A stretch of 64,000 nucleotides of DNA from an uncultured Collinsella sp. (GCA_900539735.1 UQDE01000001.1:117653-181652), one strand, 5' to 3'; shown: positions 50,037-61,088, counted from the stretch's first letter. Notes: generated from the letters alone by a model not told the origin. Program-made: numbers and translations.

Positions 50037-51341
50037 ATGGCCAGAACATCACTTCGGACCATTATTTGCGGCGTGCCTGCTGGAACGCTCGCGCAAGATG
50101 AGAACGGTCTTATCAGCTTTACCTACGATCATGACTATGACGGGCCAGCCCTATCGACCAACATACCCGTATCGAATCGCACATACGGACAACAGGTCAT
50201 GAATCCGTACCTGTTTGGCCTTCTACCCGACAGCGAGGACCAACGAAAAGCGATTGCCGCCGAATTCGACGTTAGGCCCAACAATCCCGTTGCGTTGCTC
50301 AGCCATATCGGACTCGACTGTCCGGGCGGAGTGCAGTTTTGTGCCGAAGAAGATGCCGACGCCGTCCTGCATCGCGCTGGCGAATACCGCCCTATAGACG
50401 ACCACGAAATTGCTCTTCGTCTCAAGTCGATCAGAGATGACCGCGATGCATCGTGGATGGGTCTAGATGAAAGTTGGTCACTTGGAGGCAACCAGGGCAA
50501 GTTCGCGCTCGCGTTCATAAACGACCGCTGGTGCGAATGCATGGGCTCCTCGCCCACGACGCATATTTTCAAAAATGGCGTTATCGGATTTAAACTCGAG
50601 GCTCTCAATGAGTTTGTCTGCATGAAAAGCGCCCAGCGCGCCGGCATCGCAACGGCAAACGTCGAATATCGTATGTTTGAGGACGAACCTGCCCTCATTG
50701 TTGAGCGCTATGACCGCGTGAAAGTCAAAGACGGAACGATCAGGCGCCTACATCAAGAAGACCTCTGTCAGGCACTTGGGGTGATGCCCGCCCAAAAGTA
50801 CACGGCAGACGGCGGCCCGACCACACGCGACATTCAAGAGCTCCTCGTAAATACGAGCCACCATCAACTTAACCTGTATCTGTTTACGCAGATACTTTTC
50901 TTTAACGCCATCATCGGCGCACCGGATGCGCACGCGAAAAACTATTCCCTGCTCCTTGGAAACGACGGCGCAGCCATGATGACTCGAATGTACGATGTCG
51001 CGTCGGGTTTGGCGTATGAGCGCATGCGCCGCCGGGCGCGCCTTGCCATGAGCGTTGGCGGCGAAAATCGTGTGGGGTGCATCGGTCCAGGCGCTATCCG
51101 CCGATACCACGGTATGGGCGACCCCACGCTGGAGGCGACGCTCACCGATGCCGGGCTATCCGAGAAGTTTTGCTTTGCGACCATGATGGACCTCGCCTAC
51201 GAGGTACCCATTTGCATGGAAGAGGTCATGGACGAATACGCCGACCTGCCCGGCATGGCGGACCTGCGCGAGCATATGCTCGGCCCCGTCCGCGAAAACT
51301 GCCAGCGCGCCCTCGACCTCATCAGGGCAGAAATGGACTAG
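50037..51341 (+). CDS. hipA: HipA-type serine/threonine kinase toxin
   Basis: Toxin of 434 residues. The glycine-rich SLGGNQGKFALA (about 140-151), the ATP-lid region, and the catalytic GAPDAHAKNYSLL (about 300-312) are recognisable HipA motifs, followed by a metal-site MYDVASG. Family members phosphorylate glutamyl-tRNA synthetase and slow growth, producing persistence; the target here is unknown. ATG at 50037, three bases after the hipB stop. Confidence 0.9.
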   Translation: MARTSLRTIICGVPAGTLAQDENGLISFTYDHDYDGPALSTNIPVSNRTYGQQVMNPYLFGLLPDSEDQRKAIAAEFDVRPNNPVALLSHIGLDCPGGVQFCAEEDADAVLHRAGEYRPIDDHEIALRLKSIRDDRDASWMGLDESWSLGGNQGKFALAFINDRWCECMGSSPTTHIFKNGVIGFKLEALNEFVCMKSAQRAGIATANVEYRMFEDEPALIVERYDRVKVKDGTIRRLHQEDLCQALGVMPAQKYTADGGPTTRDIQELLVNTSHHQLNLYLFTQILFFNAIIGAPDAHAKNYSLLLGNDGAAMMTRMYDVASGLAYERMRRRARLAMSVGGENRVGCIGPGAIRRYHGMGDPTLEATLTDAGLSEKFCFATMMDLAYEVPICMEEVMDEYADLPGMADLREHMLGPVRENCQRALDLIRAEMD

Positions 51342-51372
51342 GTGGCCGTAATTTCGCAATTATCAAACAAAA

Positions 51373-51413
51373 GAGAGGGGGCACCCGTCGCAAAAGACCG
51401 GGTGCCCCCTCTC
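51373..51413 (-). terminator. Bidirectional terminator between hipA and pepD
   Basis: Stem GAGAGGGGGCACCC/GGGTGCCCCCTCTC (14 bp, 12-base loop). T-rich TCTTTTGTTT follows on the minus strand, which fits the end of pepD; the plus-strand side is weaker. Confidence 0.8.
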
Positions 51414-51468
51414 ATAATGTCATTTGCAATCCGCTAGCACGTGACTCGGACTGCTGCTAGCGCAACCT

Positions 51469-52926
51469 TTACGCAGCGAGGCGCTTGAGGACGTCGATGA
51501 GCAGCTCGTAGAAGCGCTCGGCAGAAGCGAGCTCCATGCTCTCGTCCGGGGTATGGACATCGGAGAGCGTCGGGCCCACGGCGATGGCGTCCAGGCCGTG
51601 CAGAGCCTCGGCAAACAGGCCGCACTCAAGGCCGGCGTGAATGGACTCGATGCGCAGCTCGGAGCCAAAGAGCTCTCGATAGCTCTCGACAAAGACTTCG
51701 CGGACCGGCGAATGCTCGGCATAGCTCCAGCCGGGATACTCAAACTCAAACTTGGCGTCGAAGCCCAGGACATCGGCCAGCGTCTGCAGACGGTCCTTGA
51801 ACTCGTTCTGCAGCGAGGTGATCGAAGAGCGCGGGGACAGCATAATCTTGACCTCGTCATCGGAGGTGGCGACCACGCCGATGTTGGAGGAAACCTCGAC
51901 GGAGCCGTCGGTGGCGACGTTGCGGCGAATCACGCCGTTAGGGGCAAGGCGCAGGGCGCGGATGAGGGCAAGCGCGGACTTCTGGTCCATGGCCTCAACC
52001 TCGGCGTCGTCGGCAATCTCGACGGTGCAAGTAAAGCCGGGGTCGAAGACCTCGAGCTCGGCAGTGACGTCGGCGATGATGCCCTTTGCGATCTGGGCCG
52101 CGGCCTCGGCGGCAGCGTGGTCGGCGTAGACCAGAACAGCCTTGCACTCACGGTTGATGGCGTTGTCCTTGGTGCCGCCGTTAAAGCTAACGATGGCGGG
52201 CTCGCCGGCAACCATCAGGCGGTCGATGATGCGGGCCATGATGAGGTTGCCGTTGCCGCGCTCCAGGTTGATATCGCTGCCGGAGTGGCCGCCCAGCAGG
52301 CCGGAGATGTCGAGCGTGAGGGTGCTACCGGTCTTGTGCTCGCGCGCGATCGGGCAGGTGTAGGTAACGACGACGCCGCCGGCACAGCTGACGGTGGCAA
52401 CGCCCTCTTCCTCGGAGTCAAGGTTGATCATGGTGCGGGCGCTAATCTGGGACTTGTCGAGCGTCTCGGCGCCGACCAGGCCAGTCTCCTCGTCGGTGGT
52501 GAACACGCACTCGAGGGCCGGATGGGTAATCGAATCGTCGTTGAGCACGGTAAGCATAAGCGCGACGGCAATACCGTTGTCGGCGCCCAGAGTGGTGCCG
52601 TTAGCGGTGAGGACGCCGTCCTTGACGACCAGGTCGATACCATCGGTCGTAAAGTCGTGCTCAACGGAGCCCAACTTGTCGCACACCATATCGATGTGGC
52701 CCTGCAGCATCACGGTCGGGGCATTCTCGGCACCGGCAGATGCGGGCTTGCGAATGATGACGTTGTAGACCTCGTCCTGGTACACATCGAGACCGCGCTC
52801 CTTGGCAAACGCAACCAGGAAATCGCTGATGCCCTTCTCGTTGCTAGACCCACGGGGGATCGCGCTGACCTCCTCAAAGAAATGGAACAGCTGGGCGGGC
52901 TCGTAGCCGGTAATCTTGTAGTCCAT
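51469..52926 (-). CDS. pepD: Aminoacyl-histidine dipeptidase (PepD, M20C)
   Basis: Zinc dipeptidase of 485 residues. The metal ligands are in LQGHIDMVCDK (His), GADNGI (Asp), FTTDEETGLVGA (Glu pair) and further down a NLDSEEEG and the C-terminal LECGLFAE and GPTLSDVHTP (His). Start chosen at ATG 52924-52926, four bases after AAGGAGG; a longer reading upstream has no similarity. Likely cleaves X-His and other dipeptides in the cytosol, supplying amino acids. Confidence 0.93.
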   Translation of the reverse strand: MDYKITGYEPAQLFHFFEEVSAIPRGSSNEKGISDFLVAFAKERGLDVYQDEVYNVIIRKPASAGAENAPTVMLQGHIDMVCDKLGSVEHDFTTDGIDLVVKDGVLTANGTTLGADNGIAVALMLTVLNDDSITHPALECVFTTDEETGLVGAETLDKSQISARTMINLDSEEEGVATVSCAGGVVVTYTCPIAREHKTGSTLTLDISGLLGGHSGSDINLERGNGNLIMARIIDRLMVAGEPAIVSFNGGTKDNAINRECKAVLVYADHAAAEAAAQIAKGIIADVTAELEVFDPGFTCTVEIADDAEVEAMDQKSALALIRALRLAPNGVIRRNVATDGSVEVSSNIGVVATSDDEVKIMLSPRSSITSLQNEFKDRLQTLADVLGFDAKFEFEYPGWSYAEHSPVREVFVESYRELFGSELRIESIHAGLECGLFAEALHGLDAIAVGPTLSDVHTPDESMELASAERFYELLIDVLKRLAA

Positions 52927-53083
52927 GGTGCCTCCTTGGCGCAACTGGTTAGACAGTAAGACATGCGACTTGTATATTCCCAGACTTTGCGTGCATAAAC
53001 CAGTCGAAAACGCCGAGCGCCCTCGCATCATCGGCTAACGGTGGACCGTATAGCGTAACGGTCACAACTTCCGCAGCTCTACA

Positions 53084-53115
53084 AATCGAGGCGCCCTTTC
53101 CGGAGCGCCTCGATT
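53084..53115 (-). terminator. Hairpin after clpC
   Basis: Perfect 11-bp stem AATCGAGGCGC/GCGCCTCGATT with a 10-base loop, followed by TGTAG. It starts 25 bases past the clpC stop; the T-tract is short. Confidence 0.65.
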
Positions 53116-53140
53116 GCGCGTATCAAATTGTCGCCACGCC

Positions 53141-55783
53141 CTACAGCGCGCCGGAACCGGCTTGCATCATGCCGCCGGGGCCCGAGGTCACGCCGCCGCT
53201 CACGGGCGCGGCGTTGCCGGTGTGCGGTACCGCCGGGGCGGTATCGCCACCAAGCGTGCCCGCCGGACGCGGTGCCGGGATCTCGCCCGTGCCGCGGCTA
53301 AAGACAAACTTGCCATCGGCCACGTCGCACAGGACGGTATCGCCCTCGCCCCACTCGCCAGCCAGCAGTTCCTCGGACAGCGGATCCTCGATGAGCTTTT
53401 GGATGGCACGACGCAGCGGACGCGCGCCGTTGGTGAGGTCGGTACCCTCCGCCACAATCTTGTCGTAGGCCGCATCGGTAAGCTTGATGTTCATGCCGTT
53501 TGCGATCAGGCGCTGGCGCAGATCGTCCACCAGCAGGTGCGCAATCTTGGTGAGATTCTCGCCCGAGAGCTTCTGGAACACCACAATATCGTCGATACGA
53601 TTGAGCAGCTCGGGGCGGAACAGGCGCTTGAGCTCGCCCATCGCACGGCCGCGGATCTCGCTCGACGTGAGACCCTGCTCACCGGTGGTGCCAAAACCGA
53701 CGCTCGCATCCTGCGCGATCTCGCGGGCGCCCACGTTGGACGTCATGATGATCACGGTGTTGCGGAAGTCAACCGTCTTGCCCTGGCTATCGGTCAGACG
53801 ACCCTCCTCCAGCACCTGCAGCAGGATGTTGAAGATGTCGGGATGCGCCTTCTCGATCTCGTCGAACAGCACGACCGAGTACGGGTGGCGACGAACGGCC
53901 TTGGTAAGCTGGCCGCCCTCGTCGTGGCCCACATAGCCCGGGGGGCTACCGATGAGCTTGGAGACCTCGAACTCACTGCCAAACTCCGACATATCGAAGC
54001 TGATGAGCGCGTCCTTGCTGCCAAAGAGATACTCGGCGAGCGTCTTGGCGAGCTCGGTTTTGCCCGTGCCGGTGGGGCCCAGGAAGATAAAGCTGCCGCC
54101 GGGGCGACGCGGGTCCTTGAGCGGCGAGCGGCTGCGGCGCACGGCCTTGGCAACGGCCTCGACGGCCTCGTCCTGACCGATGATGCGCGTCTTGAGCACG
54201 CTTTCGGCCTGCAGCAGGCGGCGGCTCTCGCTCTCGGTGAGCGAGGACACCGGCACGCCCGAGGTCACGGACACGATGTCGGCAATCTGGGAGACATCGA
54301 TGGTGAGCGGGCTGGCGTCGAGCTCGGCCGTCCAGGCAGCCTTGGCCTCGGCGAGCTCAATCTCGGCAGCCTTTTGCTGCTCGGTGATCTCGGCGGCCTT
54401 GTTCATGTCGTCGCTCTCGGTGGCCTCCTGCGCGGCGGCCTTAAGCTCCTCCACGCGATGCTCGGCCTCGCGCACCGGCTCGGGCGCGCGGTTGGCGGCG
54501 ATGCGGGCGCGGGCGCCGGCCTCGTCAATGAGGTCGATGGCCTTATCGGGCAGGAAGCGATCCTGGATGTAGCGGTCGGAGAGGTTCGCGGCGGCCTCGA
54601 TAGCACCCTGCGTATAGCGCACATGGTGGTGCTCCTCGTAGCGCGGCTTGAGCGCGGTCAGGATCTTGACCGTGTCCTCGACGCTCGGCTCCTCGACATC
54701 GATGGTCTGGAAGCGACGCTCGAAGGCCGGGTCCTTGGTGAGGTACTTGCGGAATTCCTCGGCCGTGGTGGCACCGATAATCTGGAAGGCACCGCGCGCG
54801 AGCACGGGCTTGAGCATGGAGCTCGCGTCGATGGAGCCCTCGGCAGAGCCGGCACCGATGATGGTGTGCATCTCGTCAATAAACAGGATGACGTCGTCAG
54901 CTTCGGTGGCCTCCTGGATCACGTTCTTGAGGCGCTCCTCAAACTCACCGCGATACTTGGCGCCCGCAACGAGGCCCGGCAGGTCGAGCGTCCAGATGTT
55001 CTGGTTCATAAGGTTCTCGGGCACGTTGCCAGCTGCAATCTGCTGAGCCAGACCCTCGACGATGGCCGTCTTGCCCACGCCGGGGTCGCCCAAGATAAGC
55101 GGATTGTTCTTGGTGCGACGCGAAAGGATCTCCATCATACGCTGGACTTCCTTTTCGCGACCAATTACAGGGTCGAGCTCGCCGTCGCGCGCCTTCTGCG
55201 TAAGGTTGGTGGCGAACTGCTTAAGCGTATCGGTGCCGCTCCCCTTTTGCTGCGACGCGTCCGAGCCGCTAAAGAACGGCAGGCCCGCACCGGGACGCCC
55301 GGCACCGGCGCCGGCGAGCGGACGCTTCTTGTCCTGGTCCTTGGCGGTAAGTTTCTCGATAGCCTTTTTGATGGAGGCGGACGACACACCCAGGCGCATG
55401 AGGATGTCCATGGCCATGCCGTTACCCTCTTCGACGATGCCAATCAGCAAGTGCTCGGTCGACACGTAGGTCTGGTTGTTCTCACGTGCCACGCGGAAGG
55501 AGCGCTCCATCACGCTAATGACGAGCGGCGTAAAGGCAAGCTTGGCAGCCTCGGTCTCCTCGCTGGGCTCGGGAACCGTGGTCTGGACCTCCTTGAGGGT
55601 GTCCATGATGTCGTCGTAGGAGATATCAAGCGAGCGCAGCGCCTCGGCAGCGATGCCCTCGTCCTCCTTGGCGAGTGCGAGCAGCAGGTGCTCGGTGCCC
55701 ACCTTATTTGAGTGCAGATCGAGCGCCTCCTGTTTGGCCATCGACATGACCTTGCGCGCTCGATCGGTAAATCTATCTAACAT
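53141..55783 (-). CDS. clpC: ATP-dependent Clp protease ATP-binding subunit ClpC
   Basis: AAA+ unfoldase that feeds proteins to ClpP. The 880-residue protein has two Clp N-terminal repeats (about 1-145), a first nucleotide-binding domain (GDPGVGKTA at about 215, [10 protein letters not shown]), a middle UVR-like coiled segment, a second domain (GPTGTGKTE at about 555, [11 protein letters not shown], and NVGAREIAQ) and a C-terminal Gly/Pro/Ala-rich tail. Start chosen at ATG 55781-55783, seven bases after AAGGA. No ctsR, mcsA or mcsB gene lies upstream, as would be expected in Bacillus. Confidence 0.97.
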   Translation of the reverse strand: MLDRFTDRARKVMSMAKQEALDLHSNKVGTEHLLLALAKEDEGIAAEALRSLDISYDDIMDTLKEVQTTVPEPSEETEAAKLAFTPLVISVMERSFRVARENNQTYVSTEHLLIGIVEEGNGMAMDILMRLGVSSASIKKAIEKLTAKDQDKKRPLAGAGAGRPGAGLPFFSGSDASQQKGSGTDTLKQFATNLTQKARDGELDPVIGREKEVQRMMEILSRRTKNNPLILGDPGVGKTAIVEGLAQQIAAGNVPENLMNQNIWTLDLPGLVAGAKYRGEFEERLKNVIQEATEADDVILFIDEMHTIIGAGSAEGSIDASSMLKPVLARGAFQIIGATTAEEFRKYLTKDPAFERRFQTIDVEEPSVEDTVKILTALKPRYEEHHHVRYTQGAIEAAANLSDRYIQDRFLPDKAIDLIDEAGARARIAANRAPEPVREAEHRVEELKAAAQEATESDDMNKAAEITEQQKAAEIELAEAKAAWTAELDASPLTIDVSQIADIVSVTSGVPVSSLTESESRRLLQAESVLKTRIIGQDEAVEAVAKAVRRSRSPLKDPRRPGGSFIFLGPTGTGKTELAKTLAEYLFGSKDALISFDMSEFGSEFEVSKLIGSPPGYVGHDEGGQLTKAVRRHPYSVVLFDEIEKAHPDIFNILLQVLEEGRLTDSQGKTVDFRNTVIIMTSNVGAREIAQDASVGFGTTGEQGLTSSEIRGRAMGELKRLFRPELLNRIDDIVVFQKLSGENLTKIAHLLVDDLRQRLIANGMNIKLTDAAYDKIVAEGTDLTNGARPLRRAIQKLIEDPLSEELLAGEWGEGDTVLCDVADGKFVFSRGTGEIPAPRPAGTLGGDTAPAVPHTGNAAPVSGGVTSGPGGMMQAGSGAL

Positions 55784-55975
55784 GCTCGTTTCCTTACATG
55801 AGTTCATCGAAATCAAAACGCCCGCCCGTCGGCGGCGCTTTTGTCTCTTTACCCACAGGTTGTCTATGTTAACAGCTGGAGGAATATCTATAAACCCGGC
55901 TCACATGAATGCAGGTTATGACCGCATCGCGGGACTCACCGCGCGATGCGCGACAGGCGCCCCGCAAGAGAAACC

Positions 55976-56665
55976 CTAGGCGTCTTTCACCACGTCGGGA
56001 CTCGTCGCACGCGATGCGCGATAGGCATCGGCCTCCTTGGAGACGCGTTCGAGCAGCTCGGATGTATCGACGCCCTCGACTTGCGCGACCGTTTCCACCG
56101 TCTGCATGGCGACCGCCCTCAGGTACGCGCACGCGCTGTCCCCCAGCTGCTCGAGGTCTATCTCCTCGCCGCCCTCCCGGGCAAAGCCGACCGCCATCAC
56201 AAAGCCCATGATGCCCGAGACCAGAAAGCCCACCGCAAAGCTCGAATCTGCCTTGAGCTCTTCTCCGTCGGGGTGGACGATCTCTCTCACGCGGTCGATG
56301 ATGATCGTATGGATGCCCTGCACGACCTGCTCGGCGGCACCCGCCCTCATGGTGATGACGATGCGCCGCAGCAGACAGCGGACGTCGCGCCGGTCGAACG
56401 CCGAAAGGTCGCCCTCGCTCGAAAAATGCCAGAGGGCATCGGTGATGAGCTCGTTATCCTGCAGCAGCTGGGCTATGGCGATGGCGACGAGTTCATCGAA
56501 ATCGTGAAAATAGTAGTAAAACGTTCCGCGATTGCACTGGGCGGCGCGGGTCACCTCGCCAACCGACAGCTCGAAGATGCTGTTGTTCTCGATGAGCTCC
56601 CAAAACGCCTCGATGATACGGGTGCGTGCATCGGGCGCATCGGCGTCCTTACGCGGTCTCGCCAT
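55976..56665 (-). CDS. TetR-family transcriptional regulator
   Basis: DNA-binding regulator of 229 residues. The N-terminal helix-turn-helix is at about 15-60 (RTRIIEAFWELIENNSIFEL, then GEVTRAAQCNRGTFYYYFHD); the rest is a helical ligand-binding domain. Start chosen at ATG 56663-56665; the coding region overlaps the end of the activase gene by 17 bases, so it is cotranscribed and perhaps coupled. Its binding site is probably the perfect palindrome 61138-61158 upstream of that operon, which would make it an autoregulator. The ligand is unknown. Confidence 0.9.
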   Translation of the reverse strand: MARPRKDADAPDARTRIIEAFWELIENNSIFELSVGEVTRAAQCNRGTFYYYFHDFDELVAIAIAQLLQDNELITDALWHFSSEGDLSAFDRRDVRCLLRRIVITMRAGAAEQVVQGIHTIIIDRVREIVHPDGEELKADSSFAVGFLVSGIMGFVMAVGFAREGGEEIDLEQLGDSACAYLRAVAMQTVETVAQVEGVDTSELLERVSKEADAYRASRATSPDVVKDA

Positions 56666-59600
56666 GCGTCTCACCGCACCCCTGCGCCTTGGCGTTCATG
56701 ATGAGCATCTGAAGACGGTTCTCCACGTTGGCGAAGCTCACGTCGGGATCGTAGTCGAGCGGCAGGAACTGCGCCGTGGGATACTGCTCCTTGAGCGCAT
56801 GGATGAGCCCGCGCCCCACGACATGGTTGGGCAGACACCCGAACGGCTGCAGGATCACGAAGTTGCGGCAGCCGCGCTTGGCGTGCTCGAGGATCTCCGC
56901 CGGAATCAGCACGCCCTCGCCCGCATCGAACGTATGGTGCAGGATCTTATCGCTCGCGCGCACGAGCTCGGGCATGCGCGTCGGCGGCTCGTAGAGCGGG
57001 CTCGCCGCGCCCAGGCGGTCGCAACGGTCGTGCGCGAGCTCGAACAGGTTGTCCGCCGTGGCGTACCAGGCCTTTTCGGGCAGCGACAGGTCGACGTGGA
57101 ACTCGCGCGACTGCGCATGCTTGTAGAAATAGGTCTTGCGGATCACGTCGGTCATGCGCGCCTCGATGACCTCGAGCCCGTTGTCCTCGAGGTAGCGCTC
57201 GATCTCGTGGTTGGCGCCGAGATGGAAATTGAGCAGGTACTCGCCCACGATGAGAACGGTCGGATGCGGGTTCGAGCGGTCGTACGGAACGGCGTCCATG
57301 ATCGCAAGCGCGCGTTTGAAGCCCGTCGCCTGGCCTCTCAGCCCGGAGCGCTCCATGCCCTCGATAACCTCATCGAGCGCGCGGTCGAACGCAGCGTCCG
57401 CCGCGCCCTTCTCGAGCTCGTAGGGACGGATGCGCCTAAGCATGGCCTCGAGGGCATCGATCATGGGAAGACCGTAGGCGATCTGGATGCTCGGGCCAAG
57501 GCCGAGCTTGAAGCCCGGATGCGCATTGTGGGCATCGACGTCGTCGTTGGTGAGCACCGGGACATAGTCGTATCCCGCGTCGTCGAGCGCGCGGCGCAGC
57601 AGGGGCATGTAGTGCGTCAGGCGGCAGTCGCCGATATACTTGCCAGTCACCACGGCGACGTCGTGCGGGTCGTACTTACCGCTCTCGAGTGCCGCGAGCG
57701 CCTCGCCGATCACGATTTGCGCGGGGAAGCAGATGTCGTTGTGCACATAGCGTTTGCCCAGGCGGATGGCATCCTCGCGCCCGATATCAAGGGCCTCGGC
57801 GCGCACGCCCTGATTGCGCATCGCCGCGGTCATGAGCCTGCAGAACGCATGGGAGGTGTTGGGGACCAGCGCGATCTTGTCGTGCCGGTCGCGCTTGGTG
57901 TACTTGACCTTATACGGGTCGTCGAGCGGATGGACCGCGTGCACCCGGGCGCCCTCGGCACGCTCCTCCGCGCGACGACGGTTGACCGACTCGATAAACG
58001 AACGCACGCGAATGCCCATGGGACCGGCGACGTCGCTCTCATCGAGCTTGATCATCATCGGAACCTTGGAGCCCATCTCGCCCATCATGCGCGCGATCTC
58101 GTCGGTGAGATACGCATCGTGGCCGCAGCCGAAGCTGCCCATCTGCACGAGCTCGAGCTCGGGCGTCGATGCGACGATGACCGCGCACGACAGCATGCGC
58201 GCATGGTAGTTGTTCACGATGTCGATGCGGCTGTTGGAAAGATCGACGTTGCAGACCCCCGGCACCGCATCGGGCGTCAGCACGGGGATGCCGCGCTCAG
58301 AGAAGAGCTTGGGCAGCCCGTGGTTGACCAGCGGGTCGTTGTGGTACGGGCGCGAAGCGATCACCACCGCGTAGCCGCCGTCCTCGCGCACGTTCTCGAG
58401 CACCTGCCTGCCGCGCAGCTGCAGCTGGTTCTCAAACGTCTGCTGCGCGCGGTCCGCCTGCTCGGTCGCCTTGGCAACCAGGTCGGCATCGATATCGAAG
58501 GTCTCCTTGCACCACGCCTTGAGCTGGCGGTTTCGGTCGCCCTCGTCGTACCAGTGGAACAGCGGCGTATCGAACGGAACGCCGAAACGCTCCTCCGGGT
58601 TATCGGAATTGCGCATCACGTAGGGGTATCCCTTTACGACGGCGCACATCCACTCGCTGGTAGAGGCGGTGTTTTCGGTGGGCACCGTCGTGATGATGGG
58701 CATGAAGATGCGGTCGACGCCGGCGTCGACGAGATTGCGGATGTGCCCGTGGACGAGCTTGGCCGGGAAGCACACGGTGTCGGATGTGACGTGCGCCAGA
58801 CCGCGCTCGTACATCGCCTTGGTGCTGCGTCCCGAGACGCGCACCTTAAAGCCGAGCGTGCTGAAGAACGTCGACCAGAACGGCATGGTGTCCCAGAACT
58901 CGAGCACACGGGGAATGCCGATCGTGACATCGCGCCCCCCGCAGACGGGAACCGTGGGGCACGACTCGAACAGCAGCTTCTCGCGGTCGACAAAGAGATT
59001 GGGGGCAGCCGCGGTCCGGTCGCGCCCCGTGCCGGGTGCCTGTGCCTCGCAAGCACCCTGCGGACGCAGCTCCTCCGCCGCGGGAACCTCGCGCACGAGC
59101 TCATCCCATGAGATGGCGCCGCCGCGCGGGCAGCGATTGCCCGTGACGTAAAGCGAGCCGTCGCCAAATGCCACGACCGCGCGCTGGCAGCGGTTGTTGC
59201 ACCGACGGCAGGTAACGCCGCCGAACTCGCGATGCTCGAAGCGCTCCACGGCATCGAGCCCGATAAACGACGTGCCGGCGTCGCCCTTGCGGCATTCCTC
59301 GCGCGCGAGCAGGGCGATACCGATAGCGCCCATCAGCCCCGGGTGGGGCGCACGCGTGACGGGTTTGCCCAGATACTGCTCGAATGCGCGCAGCACCGCG
59401 TCGTTTCGGAACGTGCCGCCCTGGACGACGACTTTGTCGCCCAGACGGTTGAGATTTGAAACGCGAATGACCTTGGTGAACACGTTCTCGATAATCGAAC
59501 GGCAGAGACCGGCCATGATGTCGCCCGGACCCTTACCGCGCCGCTGCTCGGAAACGACGCTGCTGTTCATGAACACCGTGCAGCGGCTGCCGAGAACGGC

Positions 59601-61088
59601 GGGGGCTTTGGACGAAAATGCCTCGGTCGCGATATCCTCAACGGCTATTCCGAGGTTTTTGGCAAAACCCTCGAGGAACGAGCCGCAGCCCGCAGAGCAC
59701 GCCTCGTTGACGACGATATCGGTCAGCACGCCGTGGTTGAGCCAGATGGCCTTCATATCCTGTCCGCCGATGTCGAGCACGAAGGTCGCATCGGGAACGC
59801 ATGCGCACGCGGCGCGGGCGTGCGCGACCGTCTCGACCGTATGGTAGTCGGCGTGGAACGCGCGCGCGAAAAGCTCCTCGCCGTATCCCGTGGTGCCCAC
59901 GGCATCGATCGCAAGCGTGACTCCCGCTGTCTCCCAGCGGTTCTTCAAGCTGACAAGACCCTGTTGGGCGACGTCGAGCGGTCTGCCGTTATTAGACGCG
60001 TAGAACGAATCGACAAGCTCACCCGCCTCATCGACCAGGGCGAACTTGGTCGTCGTGCTCCCCGAATCGATACCGAGCGCCACACGCACCGTCTCTCCGG
60101 GCGCATACGCATCCGGACCCTTTGCCGGCGTCTCTTTGCCATGGCGTGCCGTAAAATCCGCCTGCTCGGCAGGTGTGGCAAAAAAGGGCTGGGCAAGACG
60201 TCCCTCCCCGCTTGCGGGCGCGACCGTCTCGAGCTTATCCAGCCGGACAAAAGCGTCGGGAAGGTCGATCGGTTGGGACGATGCGAACATGTCGGTCAGC
60301 GACAGGGCGGCACCGCGCGCGACCATGATCTGCGGATCGCGCGGGACGATAACCTGATCGTCCGATAGATTCAGTTGCTCCCGGAACACGCGGACCAGCG
60401 TGGGGTTGTAGGCGAGCGTACCGCCCTCGAAGATTACCGGCGGCTCGATGTCGATACCCTGGGCCAGACCGCCGATCGTTTGGCGGGCGACCGCGTGAAG
60501 CGCCGAAAGCGCCAGGTCGGTGGTAGGAATGCCCTCGTTGAGCAGCGGCTGGATATCGGTCTTTGCGTACACGCCGCAGCGGCCCGAGACCTCGTGGACG
60601 GTCGTTCCCCGGCTTGCGAGCTGCTCGAACTCGCCCGATTCGGTGCCGACCCCCATGAGCTTTGCCATCTCGTCGATAAATGCACCGGTACCGCCTGCGC
60701 ACGAGCCGTTCATGCGCATGTCGGCAACCTCGATGTCTCCCTTATCGTTGGTGCGGAAGAAGATCATCTTGGCGTCTTGGCCGCCCAGCTCGATGGCGCA
60801 GCGCGTCTGCGGATAGAACCTGCTGATCGCGAGCGCGTTGGCGACCACCTCCTGAACGTACGAGGCGCCCAGCGCGGTCGCGATATCGCGCGCACCCGAG
60901 CCGGTCACCGCAACGCGCAGCGACTCATGGGGAAAGCGCTCGGCGAGCTCGCCGAGCATGGCGCGCACGCTCGCTGTCTGACACGCCCCGTGGCGGCGAT
61001 ATCCCCACCACGCCTCGGTCATATCCTCGTGCATCGCGTAAACTTTGGTCGTCGTCGACCCTACGTCCAGTCCTACTAGCAACGCCAT
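56649..61088 (-). CDS. Giant acyl-CoA dehydratase activase-like protein (two ASKHA domains plus reductase-like C-terminus)
   Basis: A 1479-residue cytosolic protein. Two activase-type ASKHA domains are read in series: GLDVGSTTTK, ELGGQDAKM, NGSCAGGTG and SGRCGVYAKTD (about 5-175), then GIDSGSTTTK, DIGGQDMKA, ACSAGCGSFLE and SRCTVFMNSS (about 340-560); the Cys residues in each are those that hold the [4Fe-4S] cluster. A Cys-rich linker (CRRCNNRCQ, RCPRGG, about 630-660) leads to a DUF2229-like part (CGGRDVTIGIPRVLEFW) and a large C-terminal region. The family activates 2-hydroxyacyl-CoA dehydratases or reduces double-cubane cluster proteins. ATG 61086-61088 follows GGAG by four bases. The TetR gene overlaps its end. 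The substrate is unknown. Confidence 0.85.
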   Translation of the reverse strand: MALLVGLDVGSTTTKVYAMHEDMTEAWWGYRRHGACQTASVRAMLGELAERFPHESLRVAVTGSGARDIATALGASYVQEVVANALAISRFYPQTRCAIELGGQDAKMIFFRTNDKGDIEVADMRMNGSCAGGTGAFIDEMAKLMGVGTESGEFEQLASRGTTVHEVSGRCGVYAKTDIQPLLNEGIPTTDLALSALHAVARQTIGGLAQGIDIEPPVIFEGGTLAYNPTLVRVFREQLNLSDDQVIVPRDPQIMVARGAALSLTDMFASSQPIDLPDAFVRLDKLETVAPASGEGRLAQPFFATPAEQADFTARHGKETPAKGPDAYAPGETVRVALGIDSGSTTTKFALVDEAGELVDSFYASNNGRPLDVAQQGLVSLKNRWETAGVTLAIDAVGTTGYGEELFARAFHADYHTVETVAHARAACACVPDATFVLDIGGQDMKAIWLNHGVLTDIVVNEACSAGCGSFLEGFAKNLGIAVEDIATEAFSSKAPAVLGSRCTVFMNSSVVSEQRRGKGPGDIMAGLCRSIIENVFTKVIRVSNLNRLGDKVVVQGGTFRNDAVLRAFEQYLGKPVTRAPHPGLMGAIGIALLAREECRKGDAGTSFIGLDAVERFEHREFGGVTCRRCNNRCQRAVVAFGDGSLYVTGNRCPRGGAISWDELVREVPAAEELRPQGACEAQAPGTGRDRTAAAPNLFVDREKLLFESCPTVPVCGGRDVTIGIPRVLEFWDTMPFWSTFFSTLGFKVRVSGRSTKAMYERGLAHVTSDTVCFPAKLVHGHIRNLVDAGVDRIFMPIITTVPTENTASTSEWMCAVVKGYPYVMRNSDNPEERFGVPFDTPLFHWYDEGDRNRQLKAWCKETFDIDADLVAKATEQADRAQQTFENQLQLRGRQVLENVREDGGYAVVIASRPYHNDPLVNHGLPKLFSERGIPVLTPDAVPGVCNVDLSNSRIDIVNNYHARMLSCAVIVASTPELELVQMGSFGCGHDAYLTDEIARMMGEMGSKVPMMIKLDESDVAGPMGIRVRSFIESVNRRRAEERAEGARVHAVHPLDDPYKVKYTKRDRHDKIALVPNTSHAFCRLMTAAMRNQGVRAEALDIGREDAIRLGKRYVHNDICFPAQIVIGEALAALESGKYDPHDVAVVTGKYIGDCRLTHYMPLLRRALDDAGYDYVPVLTNDDVDAHNAHPGFKLGLGPSIQIAYGLPMIDALEAMLRRIRPYELEKGAADAAFDRALDEVIEGMERSGLRGQATGFKRALAIMDAVPYDRSNPHPTVLIVGEYLLNFHLGANHEIERYLEDNGLEVIEARMTDVIRKTYFYKHAQSREFHVDLSLPEKAWYATADNLFELAHDRCDRLGAASPLYEPPTRMPELVRASDKILHHTFDAGEGVLIPAEILEHAKRGCRNFVILQPFGCLPNHVVGRGLIHALKEQYPTAQFLPLDYDPDVSFANVENRLQMLIMNAKAQGCGETHGETA

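Noticed and set aside
53114..55711. An 865-codon plus-strand frame antisense to clpC
   Set aside because: Shadow of ClpC, which has all its motifs on the minus strand.
56532..59111. An 859-codon plus-strand frame antisense to the activase gene
   Set aside because: The activase motifs are continuous on the minus strand; the antisense frame has no recognisable domain.
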